From the NCBI GenBank assembly GCA_026545225.1, contig CM048845.1, positions 13,268,501-13,332,500 on the forward strand: a DNA stretch of 64,000 nucleotides, in the 5' to 3' direction. The number at the start of each line of letters is the position of its first letter. The stretch's first letter is position 1. This document shows, piece by piece, positions 11,211-22,900 of this stretch. The notes beneath the pieces were generated by a model that saw only the letters and a list, made by a program, of their open reading frames with translations, was not told the origin of the DNA and searched no databases. Source of the DNA: Cornus controversa. Its lineage: Eukaryota > Streptophyta > Magnoliopsida > Cornales > Cornaceae. The position numbers and the translations under genes are program-made.

Positions 11211-11493
11211 TCTTTTTTTTTGTCTAAAATGTCGTGGTTAAAGTGGTCATTTCATATGATTAATAATAAGGTTAATTTTGTCCTTTTACAGCATATAAGG
11301 ACATTTTTGACATTTCAATTATATATTTAACTGACTTTTAATCTTATTAACAGTCAACTAATGGCAGGAGTGGTCAGAGTAAAGTCAACCAAACCTGAGG
11401 GGAAGTTGACCAATTTCTTTTTATTACTTTAATCTTAGAGTAATTAAGGCAAAACCTCATAGGAGGTGAGAGTAATTTACCCTAATTATAATT
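11211..11493 (-). mobile_element. Fragment of a GGGTAAATTAC-type MITE family
   Basis: Read on the minus strand it starts GGGTAAATTACTCTCACCTCC and contains CTGCCATTAG and GTCAAC in the same order as the element at 31473-31760. Only one end is present; the other side abuts the 310-bp MITE. Non-coding. Confidence 0.45.
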
Positions 11494-11699
11494 ATATACG
11501 AAGAGAATGTTCAAACTGTGGACTCATCTTCATGTATGTTAATTAATATTTTTCATGCAAGACAGCCCTTATGCTACATTGATAATGGGTTTGTCCATAA
11601 TCAAATTCAAAAGGTATTATGCAATTCAAGTACTTGTGCAAGAAATAATCAACAGAGAAGAAGGTAATAAGTGGCTTATAGGATTGCATATTTTTGTAC

Positions 11700-11910
11700 G
11701 GTTTTTTTTTTTTTTTTTTTCCTTTCTTTCTCGGTAAAGGGCAATCTTTTTGTATAAACAACAAAGAAACTGTACAATGTAATACAAGGCACCAACTTAA
11801 CCAAGCAAAATGCCAGCAAGTCAGAAGACATCTACAAGAAAAACCATATATGGCCATGGGGACAAACAAAATAAGAATCAAACATACAATTCTCAACATA
11901 ATGAGACACT
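11700..11910 (-). mobile_element. Probable LINE 3' end with poly(A)
   Basis: On the minus strand, 'cttggttaagttggtgccttgtattac' is followed by TTGTTTATAC and CCTTTACCGAG, then a poly(A) run (the T-run at 11702-11720). This layout is typical of plant L1 3' ends. No protein match was visible in this short piece. Confidence 0.35.
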
Positions 11911-13080
11911 AACCCAAATTAGAGGCGAGACTTGAGCGGGTCAAGAGGTTAATTAACTATTGCGAAATTCAGATTTTAACATCTCAGCTCGCGTCAAGTT
12001 CAATTTTTGAAAAACTTATCACATCTCAACCGGTGGCAGATCGCACAAGTTTCATGAGTTTTCGAATTTCTAAGGTTGTCCAAAATTTTAATAATATACT
12101 AATAAATAAATATTACAAAAAATAAAATGTTAAAAGTACATAACTACATACACTTGACATGAAATGAAACCACTTACAAGTGGGTTTTCTTTGGAACTTT
12201 GGATGATTAAAACTTGTAAACTTAATAATATTAATTTTTTCTGATTAAAATTTTAAAAAACTCAAAATTGTATATTCTATATTATTTTGTTTCTTTAACT
12301 AAAATTCAATTATTAGAATTTTTTTCTTCAAATTTTTAAAGCAAGTATATCAGAGTTAGGTTACTACCTATAATACTATATATGAATCATCTAATCTTAA
12401 ATTTTACGTAAACTACATATAGCCTTAATAAATATAAAAATTATAAACTTTAATTGTATTTCAGGTTCCTCGGGTTAGTAAAACATTTATCCAAATCCGG
12501 TCCAAAATAAATTCTGACTCTAAAGTTTAAACCCAATCTCCAGTACCTTGCCCTTGCCCGCACTCGTGAAATCTTTGGACGTCAATTGAGTTGCTCCGTT
12601 AGGGTCACCCAAGTCACACCCCTAAACCCAATGCATATGATGACTTCATTTAGTCGAAAATTCATCTTTTTCCAATTTGTGTCTTCTTCCACTGGTTGAA
12701 CCAAAGTGAGTTAGGCCTGCCGTGGAGCTCCTATTGTTCTACAAGCCTTCTAGATTGAGCACAAGTATGAGAGCTGTCACTTGTTAATTAAGTCCAATCC
12801 ATCCTTCTAGCTAGCGCTTTGCATACTCCGAAAGGTTGTGGTTTTTTTTAATAATTTTTCTTCGATCTAAACATGGTATTTATATGACCACATATAATTA
12901 TAAGGCAGTGCTAGAAGCAGCGACAGCCATACTGGTACTCATGGTTTAGAACATGAACTGCATCCATCTGGTGAATATGCATCAAGTTGTGGCATCAATC
13001 TGCCAACAAAGCTAAACACAGCAAGAAGGTATAGTAAATATGAGAAGAAAACCTAAAGAAAAAGGACCATCTTATTATTG
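11911..13080. other. Non-coding stretch beyond the 3' side of BAHD gene 1
   Basis: AT-rich, no gene that I can support. Short GC-richer patches at about 11920-12060 and 12470-12570 resemble decayed terminal regions of DNA elements, but I see no paired ends. A short frame on the minus strand at about 13050-12940 is discussed as a weak finding. Confidence 0.4.
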
Positions 13081-13239
13081 ATTGATAAGTACATGGCTTA
13101 TATATAAAAGTACTTAAACACACAAACACACAGATATATATATAGTACATAAGAAGCTAGAAAGGCACACTTCGATGAGACAATGATAAACAGTTCGCCT
13201 AATTATAGACACCTTAATGGTTCACCACCAAGTTGAATT

Positions 13240-14547
13240 TTAGGCACTGCTTTTAGTAGCATCAAGAGAAAGGAGCTTATGATCACGTTCAAGCATGGTC
13301 ATATCATCTTCCAGCATATTGACCCATGCTTCTATTCCCTCCCCACAACGAGTACTCATCAAGATTACCACATTCTTAAAAGGCAAGGTTGTGGTGCACA
13401 CCCAAACTGGCTTACCCCAACCATAGTCCACTTCATATACGGGAAATCTACACCAGCTGCTAAAATTACTATAGTCTACCTCTCTCTTAGAGAAGTTTTC
13501 TGTTGCCCTCTTCAGATAATCCAAGTACCGATCTCCAATTTGTAGGTCCTTCACATAATCGCTGTCAATCTTCCTTATCGCGCTCCTCAGCTTGCTTAAG
13601 AGATCACCAAATCCTATCTCACCCTCCACTGATAACGCATCCGCGATCCTCCATATGTTCCCCAAGGCGTGGTCTGGGAGAGGTGGACTCATTCTGCTTC
13701 TCAAGTTCACTGCATGGGTTGCAACAAATATCTTCATGTGAGATGACTTACTTTTTGCCACATCTATTAAATGGCTCCATATGAAAGCCGAGAGAGCCTC
13801 AACACGAGTGGGATCCTTCACCTGTGAACCAAAGGCTGAGGAGGCGGCCTCTTTGAGTGTAGCCAACTTCATTTTATCGAACACAAACCTTCTTGTCACG
13901 ATCTTTTCTGTAGTGATGCCAATGGTTGGCATAAACCCTAATAAGTCTTTTGGTGGGAAATGAAATGCCAAATCAAAGCTAGGGGTTATCACATTTTCGA
14001 TAGCCCCACGAGCTGTTGCAGCCCATGCATTGGTAAAGGTGACTAGTGACGATCCATCGGCTATGTTGTGTGAAATACACAAGCCGATCACCAACCCTCC
14101 GCAAGTAAAGAAGTTGATTTGGATGGCTAGGAGTGCTTCCCTTCCCATAGCAGCGCTGGTGCCATAAGGTTCAATTGGGAGGTATTGATTTAGCTCTTCA
14201 ATATTAGGGTTTTCGATAACATGGAAGAGTTGAGCATGAACTTGGGTTTCAACATACTCAACTCCAGCATCATTGCAATCGATACAAACATCATTTTTTA
14301 TCCTTCCAGCTAATGGGTAAAAGCGAGTGAGGGTATCCGACAAAGATTGTTTCAGTAATTGAGATTTTTGGGCACGATCAATATCGTATCCCAATTTGGG
14401 TTGATAGAAGAAAATGAGAGGAATATAAACTGGTGGTGCAATTTGGTCTAGGAATGAAAGCTTGAGGTTGCTAAGGTGATGGGGTGTTGGAGATGATGGT
14501 TTAACCATCTCTCTAGAGATCACCTCAACATGAGTACTCACCTCCAT
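13240..14547 (-). CDS. BAHD acyltransferase, vinorine synthase-like (gene 1)
   Basis: A 435-residue single-exon protein of the BAHD family, which transfers acyl groups from acyl-CoA to alcohols or amines in plant specialised metabolism, in the cytosol. The catalytic motif HNIAD is at residues 160-164; the second family signature is DYGWG at 374-378, with Tyr in place of the usual Phe. The N-terminal PSSPTP and LSFLDQIAP blocks and the length match clade III members such as vinorine synthase and stemmadenine O-acetyltransferase. The start is supported by the same ATG context in gene 2 and by the leader shared with it. No frameshift or missing catalytic residue is seen. Donor and acceptor substrates cannot be told from sequence; an alkaloid or terpenoid acetyltransferase role is only a family-based guess. 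Alternative: another clade III O-acetyltransferase. Confidence 0.93.
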   Translation of the reverse strand: MEVSTHVEVISREMVKPSSPTPHHLSNLKLSFLDQIAPPVYIPLIFFYQPKLGYDIDRAQKSQLLKQSLSDTLTRFYPLAGRIKNDVCIDCNDAGVEYVETQVHAQLFHVIENPNIEELNQYLPIEPYGTSAAMGREALLAIQINFFTCGGLVIGLCISHNIADGSSLVTFTNAWAATARGAIENVITPSFDLAFHFPPKDLLGFMPTIGITTEKIVTRRFVFDKMKLATLKEAASSAFGSQVKDPTRVEALSAFIWSHLIDVAKSKSSHMKIFVATHAVNLRSRMSPPLPDHALGNIWRIADALSVEGEIGFGDLLSKLRSAIRKIDSDYVKDLQIGDRYLDYLKRATENFSKREVDYSNFSSWCRFPVYEVDYGWGKPVWVCTTTLPFKNVVILMSTRCGEGIEAWVNMLEDDMTMLERDHKLLSLDATKSSA

Positions 14548-14650
14548 CTTCCCTTTTGCTACCTAAAATAAACACAAATTAAGAAAGTTGATGCTTGTTC
14601 TAAATATGCAAACTTCAAAGGAGAGTACCACCTCCTTAAATAGTGTCAAG
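14548..14650 (-). promoter_or_regulatory. Leader and TATA-like box of BAHD gene 1
   Basis: On the minus strand CTATTTAAGG (14642-14633) lies about 90 bp before the ATG. The leader contains AACTTTCTTAATTTGTGTTTATTTTAGGTAGC, in parts identical to the leader of gene 2, and both genes have TTGACA just before the TATA-like box. Conservation between the copies marks this as the proximal promoter; I see no specific regulatory motif beyond it. Confidence 0.6.
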
Positions 14651-14756
14651 TGTAAGGAGGTTATGAAGAAGCAATAAGTATCACAGCTGCACCAACTCTA
14701 TGGACCCACGCGCAATTTTAAAGCCATAAGTTATGGATTTTAGTTAAAAAGCAACA

Positions 14757-14775
14757 CACATAAAAAAAAATAAAA

Positions 14776-14807
<32 letters not shown>

Positions 14808-15446
14808 CTTCTGAACTTTTTTAAAGTTGCAAAAGATCTAAACTATTTTTTTTTTTTTTAGTATTTCAATCCCTCGTCTTCTAAAAGATGACCACTTGAT
14901 CCCTAAATTATAATAACATATAAACACTTTAATATGACCATTATGTCATTTTCTCTATAAATATAGTATTTTTGAAATAAAAAATTTAAAAAAAAATAGT
15001 TAGATAAAATTTTTAAATAATAAGTTTAGAAACATAAAAAAATAAAAGGCCAATTGAATTTTATTTAAGATTTAAAAGTATATACATTTAATCAACTATA
15101 ATGACATATATACCTTTTTTTCTATAAGTAAAGTGTTTTTGAAATAAAAATTTTAAAAAATAATTGTTAGATAAAATTCTATTGGCGTTTTACTTTTTAT
15201 GTTCCTAAACTTATTATTTAGGAATTTTAACTATCTTTTTTATTTTTTTGAATTTTTATTTAGAAAACACTATATTTATATACACAAGAGCATAATGGTC
15301 ATAATAAAGGGTCTATATGTCATTATAGTTCTGTCGGGTCAAGTTGTCATCTTTTAGAAGATGATGGACTAAAGTATTAAAAAATATAGTTTAGGGCTCT
15401 TTTTGCAACTTTGAAAAAGTTAAAGGTTTTTTTATGCACTTTTGCC
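14757..15446. mobile_element. Hairpin-forming MITE (about 690 bp) upstream of BAHD gene 1
   Basis: Nearly the whole element is an inverted repeat. The left arm has GTTGCAAAAGATCTAAAC, TCTTCTAAAAGATGACCACTTGA and AATAATAAGTTTAGAAACATAAA; the right arm carries the complements in reverse order. An (AAAAC)n run sits inside the left end. A half copy of the right arm occurs at about 33290-33570. It has no coding capacity and begins about 210 bp upstream of the gene 1 ATG. Confidence 0.7.
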
Positions 15447-15543
15447 TAGATTTTATAATCATATATGATCACAACCAAATTAGTATTGACTCTTGGTTCC
15501 TACCGCTACCATAATTTGGATTGAACAGCACTATACATCATGA

Positions 15544-16410
15544 CAGGGGCGGCTCAACATAATTTGAGGCCTTAGACGAAGAATACAAGAGTGGCCCTTT
15601 AACGTGTAATATTTTAGTATCAAATATTAGATTATAATGTTTATATAAAAATTATTCTTATTGAAATTATTATATTTAATTGGAACATTTCCTACTAATA
15701 AATCTCTTAATCTTTCAACAATATTTTGGCATTGCATAGATATTGTGGGAATAGAATATGATTTGAATAAGATCTTCATTTTTTTTTACTTGGTTCATTT
15801 TTCTTTCATATTATTAGTAAACAATTTTCTTATGACACATTTGATCATCATTATGAATCTAAGTCGAAAATATATGTTTCTTTTATTATTGTATTATCTT
15901 CTAATTATTTTAGATGATTTGGTTGTTCAGTTGTTAATTTTTCACCTAAATTTCTTGTTGTTTTATAATTAATTATAACAAAAAAAATGTTGTAGTGAGA
16001 GAAGAGAAAACATGAGGAATAGAAAAGGAAAAAAAAAAGATAAAAGTTAATAGAAGAAGATGGAAAGTTTATAATTCTTTATTTTTTACAAATATTATTC
16101 CTTAAGTATATTCAACAATTCATTAAAAAAAACGTGAAATGAGGGGTGGGAGAGAAAAAAAAGGGAAGATTTCCAGATAAAGATAAAAATTAGAAGTTTT
16201 AGATAAATTAAATTATTTGGACCTATTATTAAATTTTTACCATTGGTTGAGTCCTAACACTACAAGGAAACAAAAATTTTAGAAAGTCTTATAATATTAG
16301 AAAATAAAAATTTTAGAAACTCTAATTGAAAAAATATAATAATTTGGAGGCCTTTTATTGGCTTGGGCCTTAGGCGCTGCCTAAGTCACCTAGGGTTCCA
16401 GTCGGCCTTG
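15544..16410. mobile_element. hAT-like non-autonomous element
   Basis: The left end is CAGGGGCGGCTCAAC with TTTGAGGCCTTAG just inside; the right end, reversed, is CAAGGCCGACTGG with GCGCCTAAGGCCC inside. Flanking 8-bp sequences catcatga and cagcacga match at 6 of 8 positions, consistent with an old hAT target duplication. The interior is AT-rich with no transposase I can recognise. Confidence 0.55.
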
Positions 16411-18090
16411 CAGCACGAACCCCAAAGCGACCTTTTGCAATTCTAATCTATCCATTCTAACCTTAACCCTATGGAGTTTAAACCCATAAAAGTATATCTA
16501 TATTTTCCATTGCAAACTATGGGTGCGAATATGTCTCATCTCGAGCAACAAGTACATAATATCATTATCATCATTCTTGCCTTAGTTCCATATGAATAGA
16601 GTCAGACACATAAATTGATCTCTCTCCAATATTTTCTATTACATTCTCATTTCTCTCACCATATTTAAATTTTTAAAGTCATTTTAAATAATCTCATCTC
16701 ATATTATTTTCGGTTGCCCTTTCAGTCTCTTACTTCCATTACAACTATTACAACACCACGTCTAGCTCTAGGTTGATCTCCGATATATGTGTTCAAACCA
16801 TGTTAGTCTACTTTCTCTAATTTTTTCACAAATGAATTTTACACCTAATTTTTTTCACACTTTCATTAGGAGTATAATCTACCAAACAATAATAATAATT
16901 TCTCAAATAGATCTCTATTTCTTAATGGCATCAATTTTATAAGAGAAATTGACTGTAACAATGTCGAATCTCTGTCAATATCACTTTCTTTTACTCTCTA
17001 TTCTCTCATCACCAAGAACACATAATGAAAGACCACGTGAAGGTAGCCCGGCTCTTGTGGCCAAGTGATATTTCCTGATCTTTTCATAAAAAAGGTCAGG
17101 GTTCGGCTCTCCTCGGAATCTAACAATACTAAAGTCAAATGTACACCATCTTACATACTTGTGTGTGCTAATATAATTGCATGTCAAACAAGATAGTAAA
17201 ATTGATAAAATCCTATTTAAGATCAACTCTGCTATAATAATAATAATAATAATAAGATCAACTCTATATGTTACAAGATTGAATGAATTAAATATAGAAT
17301 TTATTCAAAAATATATGATAACGGAAAAAAAATTTCTTAAATACACAAACTTAGATACTAATTTTGGATATAAAAAAAGCGAGAAGAATATCCAAAAAAC
17401 TAAAAAAAAAAATTTTACTAAATGAAAAGTTAATTAATTTACTTATATTAATGTAAAATTACCGAAATGGCCTTGTGCAGTTTTCACATTAAGCCTTAAT
17501 TTGGAGAACCGTGTAATAACTTCTATCAATTTGGCCTTCGACCAACTCTACAAAAGTGTCATCGATCGGTCAATAGCTTAAAGCTTGTTAGGACAGTTCT
17601 TGCAACATCTTTTTTCTGATTTAGCAGTGTGGGGCCGAGGGAATGCTTCTATTCAGATCGATTAATGGCTATAATTATGGCAAACAGTACTGGGTGGATA
17701 TGTAATAAGTTAATAACTTTTGGGTGCTTCCCTTGATTCTTTTTTCTTTTTTCTTTTTCTAGTTAAGGGAGAGGAAGACACACGTTTTTTGGATTTATAT
17801 AATATGTTTTTGTAAGATAGATTAGTGCAGTTAAAATTTTATATAAAAATACATTTATATATACTCCCTTTATATACATAGGAAGTGAATATTCGCACTC
17901 CTCTTTTAAAAAAAATGATATTTTTAACTTCAACTTCATAAGTGAATAATTATTTTTTAAAATTAAACAACTACTCTTTCGGACAAGACTAAAAAAAACA
18001 CGCAAATAATAAATATCTTATTCTTCATTGTGTTTTATTTAAATTTAATCAAATTGAACTGTGAATTTCGTATGATTTTGTTTTAAGACA
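16411..18090. other. AT-rich intergenic DNA with a possible SINE head
   Basis: No gene seen. At about 17046-17120 the sequence 'cttgtggccaagtg' followed 40 bp later by 'gggttcggctctcc' resembles the A and B boxes of a tRNA-derived SINE, but no 3' end or target duplication was found. An (ATA)n microsatellite lies at about 17233-17258. Confidence 0.35.
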
Positions 18091-18099
18091 TTTTTATAT

Positions 18100-18350
18100 G
18101 AATTTTTTTTATTTATAATAAAACAATATGTCATGAAAACTCCAACACCATCAGGTCACAGGATCCAAAAGGGAAACCAAAGCAAACAAAACTAACCAGA
18201 TCTAAAACGAAAGGAAGCAAACATGCAAAGCCAACAACCAACACAAGCAATATGATTTTTGACTATAGAGACCATGAAAAAAACTCCACCAGCATAAGCA
18301 CTCAGCAACTGACACTTCCACCAATGGCAAGTTAGAAGGAGAGCTTTCAA
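18100..18350 (-). mobile_element. Probable LINE 3' end
   Basis: Read on the minus strand, a coding-like stretch (about 18350-18290) runs into a G/T-rich 3' region ('ttggttgttggctttg', 'gatctggttagttttg') and then TTATTATAAATAAAAAAAATTC, an A-rich tail. This resembles plant L1 3' ends. No intact domain. Confidence 0.3.
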
Positions 18351-18354
18351 AATT

Positions 18355-18436
18355 GGGAAAAATTACACTTACCTCCCTCTAGTTAGGGTGTATTACACTT
18401 ACCTCTCATTTGTTTTGAAATATTACAATTACCTTC
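18355..18436 (+). mobile_element. Left end of a MITE split by the Tat element
   Basis: The sequence AAAAATTACACTTACCTCCC with CTCTAGTTAGGG pairs, inverted, with AATTTACCC and CTAACTAGAG at 31712-31759. The two halves were one element of about 370 bp before the 13-kb Gypsy insertion; the repeated CCTTC marks the break. Related family member: 11211-11493. Confidence 0.65.
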
Positions 18437-19680
18437 TACTCAGTATCAATTCACCAATCAAGCAGATTGATGGAATTGTCAGCGTTTGCAGGCGTGCCAA
18501 AGCCGTGATATCAATTTAATGTAAACAATTGGTCGAATACAAGTATCTCCTTTGAAGATTGTGTTGGATTAGGCGATTGACTAGGAAAAGATAATATGAA
18601 ATTTCCTATTGAATTCTTTTTTACCTCAATTAAAAGGACTTTTAATTGTATACAAAGAATTGCGAGACTGAATCGTAGCAAAGAGGGAGGTAGAAGGAGG
18701 GAGATAGAAAGTGAGGGAGATGTAGATAAAAAAACTAATTAGAGGAGGCCGAGAGCAAGAAATTATGAGGGAGATATAGATCGAGTATGAATCAGAGCAA
18801 CATTATAGGAGAATATTGTGAGAGAGATAGATTGCACGTGATGCAATTGTTTTGTTGTGGTTGTGGGAACCTTTAATATAGAGTTTCTTGCATTTATTTA
18901 TAGTAAAAATTTATATCACTGTATCTTCCTATATCTACGTTACAAGATAATATTGAAATAAACAATTTTCATAAAAAGAAACAAATCAGTTATATCCTAA
19001 TACACCATGTCTTCAAAATGCCAACAATGTATCTCATCTGCATTCTCAGTGTCCAAGTCCCACTCAACTTCGTCCCTTATTACAACCATCAGTTGCACAA
19101 AGTCCATGACTTGCCAAAAATCTTCCATTGTGACCCAATCCCACTAGAGTCCATGTATATTCTGTATAGCTCCATGATAGTAGCTTGATTGTCAACGTCC
19201 TGATCAATGAGCAATTTTATTACTACTTGGATTCCTTAGCGCGAATGACTCTATCTGTTATGCTTCAATAGAGTTTAAATTATATTCTGATTCACGTGCT
19301 CTGCCTAACTTTACCCATATTGGCCTATTATTCATGGTCATTAGCCTTTAAAGTCCTGTTTATGGTTAACTCTTTCATAGCCCTTTCACATGCATCCACC
19401 TTAGTCTTTCACTCTATATTAAACTCATTAGAGTCCAATTTACACTAGATTCCTTGCTTTCAGCCTGCAAAAATAATTATACAATCATATATGTACACCT
19501 ATACGTATATACGTAACTATATATTCATTCATATAGGTGACAGCTATTTATTTAGGACAACTTGCTGAAAGTCCTTAACCCTTAGAGTTTCCTTCGTAAT
19601 GGACTCTTTGTCAGCCTTACCCATTCGCCCAAAGGACCCCTAAGTTGGCTGCCAAGTGGCGCCACATTTAGGTGCCAACA
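18437..19680 (-). repeat. 3' LTR of the Tat element
   Basis: 1244 bp, starting TACTCAGTATCAATT and ending GGTGCCAACA on the plus strand. It aligns throughout with 30210-31467, with many substitutions, so the insertion is not recent. Confidence 0.9.
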
Positions 19681-19697
19681 ACTGTCCCCCAAATTCA
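19681..19697 (-). promoter_or_regulatory. Polypurine tract of the Tat element
   Basis: On the minus strand GAATTTGGGGGACAGT precedes the LTR start TGTTGGCACC, as expected for the plus-strand primer. Confidence 0.75.
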
Positions 19698-19868
19698 AAT
19701 ATTTGGGATAAGCTACACCATCATATTCGCACGGACCAAGGGATTTGAATAGTCCCTCAGCCATTTAATTTTCCTATCAAATCAAAATAACTCCCCCATT
19801 TAAGTAACCGAATGGCCACACCATTTATAGATCATAACTGCCCTAGCCACATATTCTCCATATCATAC

Positions 19869-19876
19869 TATATAAG
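19869..19876 (+). promoter_or_regulatory. TATA box of the antisense mobile-domain gene
   Basis: TATATAAG lies 96 bp before the ATG at 19965, which has a good plant context (AAGCCATGGCT). The spacing fits a real promoter inside the retrotransposon, firing opposite to the element's own transcript. Confidence 0.55.
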
Positions 19877-19964
19877 GCTGGCTCACTTACTTTACCAAAT
19901 CACCAATATTCACCTCTTCCTCTCAATCCTCCTGTCAACAGCCCTAATTTCTCCCCACAAAGCC

Positions 19965-22900
19965 ATGGCTCCCAAGTTTGTTGACCTTCTTCTTCCCTCA
20001 GAAGATGTCACTTCCCATGACAAACAAGCTGAGGTAGTAATCAATGCTACAGTCCTCAAGTAACTTAATTTGGATGTTCTAGTTGAACTTCCAAACAACT
20101 CCAAGGGCCTTGGCCATACGTTCACAAAGGACATGCCTCCTACTATCTCTTCCTTTATACTATGGCAGAGAAACACCTTCTTTTTCAAAGTCTTACTACT
20201 ATCAATGAGCCCTCAACCACCAATTTCCATATCCGAATGTGGCACTCAGTCAACTCTGACTGGAACGAGTGGGTCGATCGACTTTCTACTTCTAAGTGGC
20301 AGATATAGAAATCATGTGGCATTTGTGATGCCATTCATCTCAGTACTCTGCCCATGGTTCAGGACAAGTATCTACTCTGTTTTGCACCCCTCTTCTGGTC
20401 GATTACCACTAATTCTCTCTATCTACTTTGTGGAATGTTTTCTCCCATTATTAAAGACGTTTACATGTTAACGAGTCTAAAGGCTGCCAACATCAAAGTC
20501 ACATGTCTTTTACCGGAGTCAATAATAGCATTTAAATGCCCTACAAAAGCCACAAGAACGAAGGTCACAGTGGCATCCTATACTTATTTCATGAGAGTGA
20601 CCAAGAAGACTGTTGGACTGGTCGAGAACGAGGAACACATTGCGTTATTGCTCTACTGGCTAAATAAATGTCTTCTTTATGTTCTAGCCCTTCCAGTCAT
20701 AAAGGACCTACTTGAAATTGCTCTACCTCTGGTCGAAAGTAAGACCCTTGCCCTGGCCACTTTTGTGCTCTCCATCCTTTACAGAGGTCTCTACGACTTA
20801 CTGTCGACCCATTATGTCCATTCATGGGATCCCTTTTAGTTATTCTAAATTTGGCTAAGAGCTTACTTCCCCGACTTAAGTGTGGAGATGTCCCCCTTAG
20901 GTAATGTCTCTTTGGTTTCTTTCTGCTATGTCACTGCCTTACCCAAAACTCAGTCTTTCAAAGATTGTGTCAAATTCTTCATTCACTATCGCCATCAACC
21001 AATACCTCAACTGCTTCCTTTTGCTGACTCACCTTAAACTTTCATTACGCTGCAACCTCCCACCAGCTCGTCTACTAATAAGAACTGGATGATTATAATG
21101 TCTCTTAGGCTAGTTTCCTAATAGGTCAAAACCTCCATTATAGCTCTGCTCCTTTGTACTCACCCACTAGTCGCGTGGGTGTGAAATTTTACAATTTTAC
21201 CCAAATGGCGAGGCAATTCAGCCTTGTGCAAATGGTCCCCTTGCCTCTTTATCTACCTTATAACCAATCCTTCGATAAGAGGGTTCGATTCTAGGAGACC
21301 AAACACATCCAAGACATGTCTGATAAGAACAAGAATGCTTCAGATCGATTTCAGCTTTAACCCTTCACTTCCCAACCTCAGACTAATCCATCCTTTGATA
21401 TGTGGTGGGCCTCTCACATCACCTTAGCCATGGACGTGAATGAAACTTTGCTCTTCTAACATCTCCCAAATCCCTTCAATCTTTTGGCCCTTAGCTCTCA
21501 AAGGGACGAATCCTCTCCGGTGGTTTCTCCCAAAAAGGATAGGAGTCTGTTGCAAAGGCTATGGCAGATCCTCCTGTTATCAGTGCCCCTACTACCACCA
21601 GGACTAAATTGAAGTCTAAATAAGGTAATCTTAATACAGATTCTATACTTCATTCCTCATTCCTAGATTGCTTTACTTAAACCCTATTTTGTGCACTAAT
21701 CTTCCAACTATACTATTAGTGGCCAGCAGATTGATCTGACTGCGGACACAGATTCGCAGGCTAAGGAAATTTAGAGTTGACCTGTTTATAAGGTTAAAGC
21801 AAAACAGCCTCTACCTCCTAAGGTAATCTCAGGTCACTGGCTCGTTGATTCTTTTTCTCCATAACTATCTTAATCGTTTTTCTATTCAGCCTAAAAGAAA
21901 GAAGACCATAGCTAAAGGTTCCCCAAAGGGTACCAAGCTTGTCAAAGACCCCTCTGCAAACACCAAATCTGGTTCGAATAATGAACCTTTGATCAAGAGA
22001 AGCAAAAAGATTGCAAGCTCCACCCCACAGGTACTTCCATTTTCCCTTTCTTCACCATTCTGTTGATGACAATTGAGTTATATTCCTCACCATCCTATTC
22101 TACAAGCCGATGTTGGCACTGCTCCTTCGGATCAGTCGTTCCTTCCCACTGAAGAGGTCGATGTCCCCCCTCCTATCTTAGATGAAAGTAGCAAATCAGC
22201 CATGGGTCTAGACCCCTCTACAGTATCTCCCTTAGCTCAACCGACCACCTTAGCCACCAGAAATGTGGGCGAGTCCTTTACTCCCATCAAAGAGGTGTAT
22301 AGTCTTCCTTCAACTTTCCTTATACTTCTTGTCTTTTCCTGTTTCCTCATGCTACTATATATTTTTTTCAAAAATAGTTTCAATCTTTGGCCTTGCGACC
22401 TGCTAGTGGATCCTTTTCCGCAATAAAAAAATTAATTCCAATCCTTAGTTGCCTCAATTTTGAAGGATAGCTCATCGACCAGTACCAGTCCTCCTACCCT
22501 TCTGGTACCCTCTGCTCAAATATTCGAAGATGCTAAAAAGGCCCTCCAAAAAATCCTTGAATGGAACCTTTTGGATCTGCCATCCATGGTGAATGAGATC
22601 TCGAACTTGTTAGCCACCATCAATCTACATGGGAAACTTTCCCTAGTTATGTAGGCTACTGTTGCTTCTTTTCAAGTGCAGCTACCTGCCATGGTCAACT
22701 CCACCACTGAGGTTGCCAATGCGATCTCCCAATTTGAGGAAAAATATCAGGCTGAAAACACACTGGGCACCAAGATCCTGGATATCGTAGCTAAGTTTGG
22801 CAAGTTCGATCAAGTGAATGATGGGCTCAGAAATGAAGAACAACAGTTTCAAGAAAAGCTTGTCTGTGTCCAAGCTGCCAAGGTCGATGTCACTTCTTGG

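Noticed and set aside
13279-13963. Plus-strand open frames opposite BAHD gene 1, and the matching minus-strand frames at 62904-63864
   Set aside because: They are antisense shadows of the two conserved BAHD coding sequences; the same shadows occur in both copies only because the coding strand is conserved.
15661-15972. 103-residue hydrophobic frame inside the hAT-like element
   Set aside because: No transposase motif; composition reflects T-rich DNA.
17046-17120. tRNA gene
   Set aside because: A- and B-box-like words are present but I cannot fold a cloverleaf with an anticodon arm; at most a SINE head.
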